Shown here piece after piece: positions 57,665 to 64,000 of a stretch of DNA of 64,000 bases (positions are counted from its first letter, which is position 1; each line of letters begins with the position of its first letter). The stretch covers positions 2,170,001 through 2,234,000 of the forward strand of contig NZ_QEKM01000001.1 of NCBI RefSeq assembly GCF_003096555.1. The letters run 5' to 3'. The DNA is from Simplicispira sp. 125. Its GTDB lineage: Bacteria > Pseudomonadota > Gammaproteobacteria > Burkholderiales > Burkholderiaceae_C. The position numbers and the translations under genes were made by a program. The notes under the pieces are model-generated. The model was not told the origin of the DNA. It worked only from the letters and a program-made list of their open reading frames with translations, and did no database searches.

Positions 57665-58735
57665 ATGTACGACACCGCCATCCTCATTGGGCGCTTCCAG
57701 CCCGTACACAACGGCCACCTGGCACTGCTGCGCGATGCACTTGCCGCAGCGCGCCAGGTCATTGTCGTGCTGGGCTCTGCCCATGCCGCGCGTTCGCCGC
57801 GCAACCCTTTCACCTGGCAAGAACGTGCCGCCTTGCTGCACGGTGCGCTACCCGAGTCCGACCAGGCACGGGTGCACATGCTTCCGATACGCGACTACTT
57901 CGACGAAGCCCGGTGGGCGCACGCAGTGCAGGCGAGCGTGCACGATTGCCTTGTGCAGCAGGGCGAATCATCGCCGGAGCGGACCAAAATCTGCCTGATC
58001 GGGCACTTCAAGGATGCCACCAGCGGTTATTTGCGCAGCTTTCCCCATTGGGAGTTGCGCGCCCTGGCTCGGCAGACCGACACCGATGCCACGCCCTTGC
58101 GCGCCGCCTATTTTTCGGCCGCACCGGGCCACGCCCAAGCAGCCTTGGCCCAGATACAGGACGAGTTGCCCGATTCCAGTCTCGATTTTCTGCGCCAATT
58201 TGCCCTGCACCCCGCCTACAGCGCACTGCAGGGCGAGTGGCACGCACTGCAGGCGGCCCGCCAAGCGTGGTCTGCAGCGCCCTATCCGCCTGTTTTTGTC
58301 ACCGTCGATGCACTGCTGCGCTGCCGCAACCAGGTGCTGCTGATCCGGCGCGCCCATGCACCAGGGCGCGGCCTGCTGGCACTGCCCGGTGGGTTTATTG
58401 AATCCAACGAAACCCTGTGGCAAAGCTGCCTGCGCGAACTGGCGGAGGAAACCCATTGCGACCTGCCACCGGATGCGCTGGCGCAGGCGTTCCAGGCGGT
58501 ACGCGTTTTCGACCATCCGGCGCGCAGCCAACGCGGGCGCACCATCACCCATGCGCACTACTTCGACCTGGGCGATCGACCACCACCGCACGTGCTTGCC
58601 GATGACGACGCCGCACAGGCCGAATGGGTGGCCATCGACGCACTTGCGGGGCTGGAAGACGAATACTTCGAGGACCATTTTCATATCCTCGACAGCTTTC
58701 TGGGCCTGCTGGCGCCTGCCGAGGCTCAAAGCTAG
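57665..58735 (+). CDS. nadM: Bifunctional NMN adenylyltransferase / Nudix hydrolase
   Basis: A 356-residue fusion. The N-terminal nucleotidyl-transferase domain (1-185) has GRFQPVHNGHL with H15 and H18; the C-terminal Nudix domain has the box GGFIESNETLWQSCLRELAEET near residue 241. NadM-Nudix proteins make NAD from NMN and cleave ADP-ribose. No nadV, nadE or NrtR regulator is in the window. There is no clear ribosome site; a palindromic repeat precedes the ATG. Confidence 0.94.
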   Translation: MYDTAILIGRFQPVHNGHLALLRDALAAARQVIVVLGSAHAARSPRNPFTWQERAALLHGALPESDQARVHMLPIRDYFDEARWAHAVQASVHDCLVQQGESSPERTKICLIGHFKDATSGYLRSFPHWELRALARQTDTDATPLRAAYFSAAPGHAQAALAQIQDELPDSSLDFLRQFALHPAYSALQGEWHALQAARQAWSAAPYPPVFVTVDALLRCRNQVLLIRRAHAPGRGLLALPGGFIESNETLWQSCLRELAEETHCDLPPDALAQAFQAVRVFDHPARSQRGRTITHAHYFDLGDRPPPHVLADDDAAQAEWVAIDALAGLEDEYFEDHFHILDSFLGLLAPAEAQS

Positions 58736-58836
58736 ACGCGACTTCCCCCCGCTTGGGCCCCGTACCCTGGTGCGCCGCGCCACCGCATCGGCCACCAGAA
58801 ATGGTGGCTTTTGCCATGGTGGCAAAGGCCCTCCTC

Positions 58837-58864
58837 TTGAAACGCCGCCAAATGCCCTTATCAT
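58837..58864 (+). promoter_or_regulatory. groESL promoter
   Basis: TTGAAA (58837-58842), 16 bases, TATCAT (58859-58864): a good sigma-70 pair. CTTGAAA with CCCTTATCA at 12 bases also loosely resembles a sigma-32 promoter, so dual control is possible. Confidence 0.7.
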
Positions 58865-58890
58865 TAGCACTCGCCCGACGTGAGTGCTAG
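58864..58890 (+). promoter_or_regulatory. CIRCE operator (HrcA-binding)
   Basis: TTAGCACTC, 9 bases, GAGTGCTAG: the CIRCE inverted repeat with one mismatch at the last base. It overlaps the -10 end and start site, so HrcA would block groESL until heat shock. Confidence 0.96.
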
Positions 58891-58978
58891 CAGCACCCCA
58901 TATCGAGCTGAAATTACTGAGCGCCTGCCTATCAGGCGCTTTGCATCGCAAGTGTTTTTTGAATCCAGGAGATATGCA

Positions 58979-59269
58979 ATGAAACTTCGCCCCCTGAACG
59001 ACCGTGTGATCGTCAAGCGCATCGAAAGCGAAACCAAGACCGCCTCCGGCATCTTCATCCCCGACAACGCCGCCGAGAAGCCCGACCAGGGTGAAGTGCT
59101 GGCCGTGGGCCCGGGCAAGCACGACGAAGACGGCGAGCGCATCGCCATGAGCGTCAAGGTCGGTGACCGCGTTCTGTTTGGCAAGTACAGCGGCCAGACC
59201 GTCAAGGTCGATGGCGACGAGCTGCTGGTCATGAAGGAAGACGACCTTTTTGCCGTCGTTGAGAAGTAA
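58979..59269 (+). CDS. groES: Co-chaperonin GroES
   Basis: A 96-residue Hsp10 that caps Gro[16 protein letters not shown], the mobile loop [19 protein letters not shown] and [10 protein letters not shown] are all present. AGGAG lies 11 bases before the ATG. HrcA/CIRCE-controlled and upstream of groEL, with a palindromic repeat between them. Confidence 0.98.
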   Translation: MKLRPLNDRVIVKRIESETKTASGIFIPDNAAEKPDQGEVLAVGPGKHDEDGERIAMSVKVGDRVLFGKYSGQTVKVDGDELLVMKEDDLFAVVEK

Positions 59270-59272
59270 TTC

Positions 59273-59332
59273 GCAAGCTACTTTATTGATAGCTTACAGC
59301 GCTTGACAGACGGGCGCTGGAACCGTATTTAA
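59273..59332 (-). repeat. Dispersed palindromic element, copy 11, between groES and groEL
   Basis: On the minus strand: CAGCGCC, 8 nt, AAGCGCTG, TA, AGCTAT, 7 nt, GTAGC. It begins three bases after the groES stop and ends 21 bases before the groEL ATG, so it folds inside the operon message and may set stability or relative levels of the two genes. Confidence 0.88.
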
Positions 59333-61003
<1,671 letters not shown>

Positions 61004-61051
61004 TGCCCACCGGGCAGGGCTCGGCCCTGTCCTGAGGCGCCCGCCTCATAC

Positions 61052-61091
61052 GCAAAAAGCCCGTAGGCAACAACACCTACGGGCTTTTTGC
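61052..61091. terminator. Bidirectional terminator of groEL and the FapA-family gene
   Basis: GCAAAAAGCCCGTAGG and CCTACGGGCTTTTTGC form a 16-bp perfect stem with an 8-base loop; A- and T-tracts on either side allow use from both strands, which suits the convergent genes. Confidence 0.95.
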
Positions 61092-61106
61092 TATCTCACT
61101 GGTAGC
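61090..61106 (-). repeat. Second-hairpin fragment of the dispersed element
   Basis: On the minus strand GGCTAC, 7 nt, ATAGC, AA: same geometry as hairpin 2, sharing its last bases with the groEL terminator. The rest of 61107-61319 holds no gene; only an 11-base direct repeat (TCCATGGGCCT) is seen. Confidence 0.35.
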
Positions 61107-61319
61107 CATTTACACCCCATCCATAGGCTTCAAAGTTCTTTTGGAAGGCAACGTCGATGGAATGCCTGATGGACTGCAGCCTGCTGACTCACGCACGCTC
61201 CATGGGCCTGTTGCACACCATCCATGGGCCTTCACCAGGATCGCACCTGGCGCATTGCTTGCGGTCTGCACTCGCCATACGTCCACAGCACCATCTGTCC
61301 GGGCAAGGATACGCCACCG

Positions 61320-62921
61320 CTACACCGCAGGCACTGCGTAGCCACTGCGGTCGGTAAATACGACAACGCCCTCGCTATCGAGCCGAAAGCTGCCCGTCCG
61401 GTACTCACGGCGCAGGCGCGCCTGCACGCGACCAAAGGCGATGTCCACGGCGCCAGCCACTGCCATACCAACGTTGACCGCCGCATGGCGTGTCTTTGCC
61501 AGTTGCTGCTCGAGGTCTTCCACCGCCAACTGGGACTGGGCATGCACGTTCTGCGCATTTTTCAACGAAGCCTGTGCGCGCCCGAGCATGTCCTTAGGGT
61601 CGCCTGCGGCAGTCAGATGGGCGATCAATTTGAGCAAGCTGTCCTGCGCCGCCAATTCTTTTTCCATCTGCTGCTGCAAGGCAAGGTAGCGGGCTTCGAG
61701 TTCAGGGTTGGCGCCAAGCACCAGCCTGGTCACACCTGCGCTGGATGAACCCAGCAACGGCACCTGGATCAGCATCATGGCGGTGGCGCGGCCACCGATC
61801 AGCCGCCCGCGTTGCGGTGCACTGGCACCAATCATGATCTGGTTGAGCGATTGCAGTTCACACTCCATTACGGTGTCGCCAATGTCGATGGAGGTGCCGG
61901 CATACAACTGCGCAGCCTCGGCAAAGCGCGCGCTGATGGCGCCTGCGGCGCGCAGCCTGGCGTGGGCAATGACGCCGCCCGTGACCTTGATGGCACCACC
62001 GGCCTGGACAATACCGCCGTCCACCATGCCGCCGACAATGACATCACCGCTTGCGTGCACTTGCATGCCTTGGCCGATGTCGCCATCGACCTGCACCGTT
62101 CCGTCGTAATGGATGTTGCCAGTCTCCATATTGACCTCTGCAAGACGCAGGACAGGCTCGATCATCACGCCGCCGCGCACCCGAACGGGGTGGCCGGTCT
62201 GGCTGGCCTGGAGCAGGTTGGGGTCTTCGTCGGACACCTTGGCACCCGTCAGCTGCGCAGCGAAGGGCTCGTCCAGTCCGGGTTGGGCCAACAGGGGCTC
62301 GCCGCGCACGGTAACGCCCGCAACACCCAGCGTGGCCGGTCGGCGGCGCATCAGCAAGGCGCCGGTATGCACCATGACGATTTCCCCATGCTCGCGGTAG
62401 TCAATGAAACCGTTCTCATCCACCCTGGGCGTTCGGTCGGGCGCCGCAGGAATCAGCTCCTCAAACTCCGCATCGTGCCCATCCTGCGCCGGCACACCGC
62501 GCGCCACGACCACGGCTTCGCAGGCTCCGGCGGCGACCGCCTGGGCGATGGCCTGCGCGTCGACTTCAGCCACTACCCCTGCAAGAATGAGGCCCTGGTG
62601 CACGTCCTGGACCGTGGCCGACACCCCGCCTTGTGCGGGTGTTATATCCAGACTGGCAGACATGGCATCCGTGGCAACATGGATGCGCACGAGGGCGTTA
62701 CAGCGCTTTGCAACGGGTAGCGAGAAGGGAGCAGGCGCGCTCTTGGCGTCCTGGGCGGCACGCTCCAACGCCTCGTGGTGCAGCAGGCAGTCGCCATAAC
62801 CCTCGCGCACCAGCCAATCGTGCAGCGCCGCAGCATCGATATCGCCCCGCCCTTGTGCAGGCTGCACGTGAAGCAGGATGCTGCCATCAGACTCGCTCAG
62901 CGCCATACCGACAAAATCCAT
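61320..62921 (-). CDS. FapA family protein (DUF342)
   Basis: A 533-residue cytoplasmic protein. After a less conserved N-terminal part comes the DUF342 right-handed beta-helix (VDGDIGQGMQVHASGDVIVGG, AGGAIKVTGGVIA) and a coiled coil near residues 385-460. Members are tied to cell-surface or flagellar regulation in some bacteria; role here unknown. ATG 62921 has GGGAGG upstream. Confidence 0.85.
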   Translation of the reverse strand: MDFVGMALSESDGSILLHVQPAQGRGDIDAAALHDWLVREGYGDCLLHHEALERAAQDAKSAPAPFSLPVAKRCNALVRIHVATDAMSASLDITPAQGGVSATVQDVHQGLILAGVVAEVDAQAIAQAVAAGACEAVVVARGVPAQDGHDAEFEELIPAAPDRTPRVDENGFIDYREHGEIVMVHTGALLMRRRPATLGVAGVTVRGEPLLAQPGLDEPFAAQLTGAKVSDEDPNLLQASQTGHPVRVRGGVMIEPVLRLAEVNMETGNIHYDGTVQVDGDIGQGMQVHASGDVIVGGMVDGGIVQAGGAIKVTGGVIAHARLRAAGAISARFAEAAQLYAGTSIDIGDTVMECELQSLNQIMIGASAPQRGRLIGGRATAMMLIQVPLLGSSSAGVTRLVLGANPELEARYLALQQQMEKELAAQDSLLKLIAHLTAAGDPKDMLGRAQASLKNAQNVHAQSQLAVEDLEQQLAKTRHAAVNVGMAVAGAVDIAFGRVQARLRREYRTGSFRLDSEGVVVFTDRSGYAVPAV

Positions 62922-63145
62922 AGTCGATCGCCTCCCTTCAAGCAGGTGCCATGGCTGTGATTGCATTGCTGCAGCGTGGACCGCTGCCTGGAATTCTTGA
63001 CGGCAAAAACTCTCGGCCGCTTTTCCACAAACGCAATGTTGCTACAACGCTTATAGCTTACTCTGTGCACTTGGGGAATGCGCAAAAACTCCGTACACCG
63101 GCTCTCGCCCCGTCTTACCCCCTCTACAGCACCGTATCATGGCCC
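62922..63145. other. Divergent gap between FapA-family and PlsC-like genes
   Basis: Holds the promoters of the two genes. A second-hairpin-like palindrome is at 63041-63058 (minus strand AGCTAT, 7 nt, GTAGC). An upstream open extension of the PlsC frame is not conserved-looking and is not annotated. Confidence 0.35.
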
Positions 63146-63880
63146 ATGCTTGCCAAGTTGATGGGTTTCTTCCTGCTGGGCCTGGTGCGTCTGCTCACCG
63201 GGTCGCAGGCGCGCTGGTATGGCTGCCCGCCCAAGGCGGAGCAGCGCATCTACTTCGCCAACCACCAGAGCCACGCCGACCTGGTGCTGATCTGGGCCGC
63301 CCTGCCCGAAGAGCTGCGCAGCATCACCCGGCCGATTGCCGCGCGGGATTACTGGACCAAAACACCGTTCCGGCAATGGATCACCACCGCTGTGTTCAAC
63401 GCCATCTACGTCGAGCGCCAGGCCGCCACCCCACCGCCTGCCCCTGCAGCACCTGCCCACGACACCGCCGACGGCACGGCGGGTGGGCCAGACCCTGCCC
63501 CGCCAACGCCCGAACCCGCGCCCAGCCCCGAGGCGCTGCGCGCCGCCCTGCCCGATAACGACCCGCTGGCGCCGCTGGTGCGGGCGCTCGAGAGTGGCGA
63601 CTCGATCATCATTTTCCCCGAAGGCACGCGCGGCCATGGCGACGACCCGCAACCCTTCAAATCGGGCCTGTTCCGGCTGGCCCAGATGTTTCCGCAGGTG
63701 GTGCTGGTGCCCGCGTGGATCAACAACGTGCAGCGCGTCATCCCCAAGGGCGAGGTGGTACCGGTGCCCATTCTGTGCTCGGTGACCTTTGGCGCGCCCG
63801 TCGCGCTGGCCGATGGCGAAGCGCGCCGCCCCTTCCTGGACCGGGCACGCCACGCTGTGATGGCGTTGCGGGAGGTGTAA
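63146..63880 (+). CDS. 1-acyl-glycerol-3-phosphate acyltransferase-like (PlsC)
   Basis: A 244-residue acyltransferase with an N-terminal hydrophobic helix, the catalytic H40-X4-D45 (NHQSHADL), and block III FPEGTRGHG. A Pro/Ala-rich stretch at about residues 93-130 is inserted between the two blocks, unlike typical PlsC, and is probably a surface loop. It ends just before the next gene on the same strand, likely an operon. Confidence 0.85.
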   Translation: MLAKLMGFFLLGLVRLLTGSQARWYGCPPKAEQRIYFANHQSHADLVLIWAALPEELRSITRPIAARDYWTKTPFRQWITTAVFNAIYVERQAATPPPAPAAPAHDTADGTAGGPDPAPPTPEPAPSPEALRAALPDNDPLAPLVRALESGDSIIIFPEGTRGHGDDPQPFKSGLFRLAQMFPQVVLVPAWINNVQRVIPKGEVVPVPILCSVTFGAPVALADGEARRPFLDRARHAVMALREV

Positions 63881-64000
63881 ATGAACAACTTCCTGCGCAG
63901 CCTCTCCACGACCGAGCAGATCGGAGCGCTGTTTCTGGTGGTCTTTGGCGTGCTCACGCTCATCACGCTCTGGGCCATTCTGCGCGGCCTGCGCGAAGCG
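63881..64000 (+). CDS. N-terminus of a membrane protein, cut by window edge (possibly CdsA-like)
   Basis: Forty codons are visible, MNNFLRSLSTTEQIGALFLV onwards, with one hydrophobic helix. GGGAGG precedes the ATG. By its place after a PlsC-like gene it may be phosphatidate cytidylyltransferase, but too little is seen to be sure. Confidence 0.5.
   Translation, partial: MNNFLRSLSTTEQIGALFLVVFGVLTLITLWAILRGLREA

Noticed and set aside
61107..61341. Short plus-strand frames between groEL and the FapA-family gene
   Set aside because: They run into the FapA gene on the other strand, have Arg/His/Pro-rich composition and no start signal.

Overview
The window is a GC-rich chromosomal segment of a betaproteobacterium, order Burkholderiales, most likely family Comamonadaceae (Acidovorax-like). 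The evidence is the RNase E and RluC sequences, the pilMNOPQ-aroB-dgt order, the msrPQ and resB-ccsB-cytochrome c4-engB block, and two LpxL-type acyltransferases beside metK. I see no rRNA, tRNA, CRISPR array or prophage.

Layout. 1-5076 (minus): a tightly packed unit rluC, HAD phosphatase, Rieske protein, S49 peptidase, hisI, hisE, a small membrane protein and a patatin-like lipase cut by the window edge. 5077-5664: long rne leader. 5665-11211 (plus): rne, yaaA, a 2-oxoglutarate/Fe(II) dioxygenase and queF. 11224-22629 (minus): Aer-like chemoreceptor, dinB, an exported cupredoxin / truncated globin / DUF3034 outer-membrane set, lldD, a Cache-PAS-GGDEF diguanylate cyclase and pbpC. 22691-29211: gltBD with an abnormal tandem repeat of the gltD 3' end. 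29279-30203: a REP-associated transposase (RAYT) element. 30260-34577: BON lipoprotein, methyltransferase, DUF1415, dgt, aroB. 34742-41262: Ig-like lipoprotein and pilQPONM. 41530-45788: mrcA, cyaY (opposite strand), lptM, lysA. 45838-51897 (minus): msrQP, ccsB-resB and cytochrome c4. 51971-61003: engB, an epoxide-hydrolase-like enzyme, two lipid A-type acyltransferases (minus), metK, a DUF1328 protein, NadM-Nudix and CIRCE-controlled groESL. 61320-64000: a FapA-family protein, a PlsC-like acyltransferase and the start of a membrane protein.

Most genes are core functions: envelope synthesis, amino-acid and cofactor synthesis, cytochrome maturation, type IV pili and stress response. The most unusual signal is a dispersed palindromic element of about 55-60 bp. 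Its geometry is nearly constant: an 8-bp hairpin with a 7-nt loop, 2 nt, then a 5-6 bp hairpin with a 7-nt loop. Copies sit at gene ends, where they supply stop codons, directly before start codons, between groES and groEL, and in frame inside at least two and perhaps four unrelated proteins, always in the same phase of the conserved AGCT. This resembles Rickettsia palindromic elements. A RAYT transposase in the window carries a copy beside its 3' end.

Other points of note are the triplicated gltD tail, a lipoprotein gene where aroK is expected, a perfect 16-bp hairpin inside a hydrolase gene, an AT-rich patch in mrcA and the exported globin-cupredoxin module. All statements rest on reading the sequence and on family knowledge; no database search was run.
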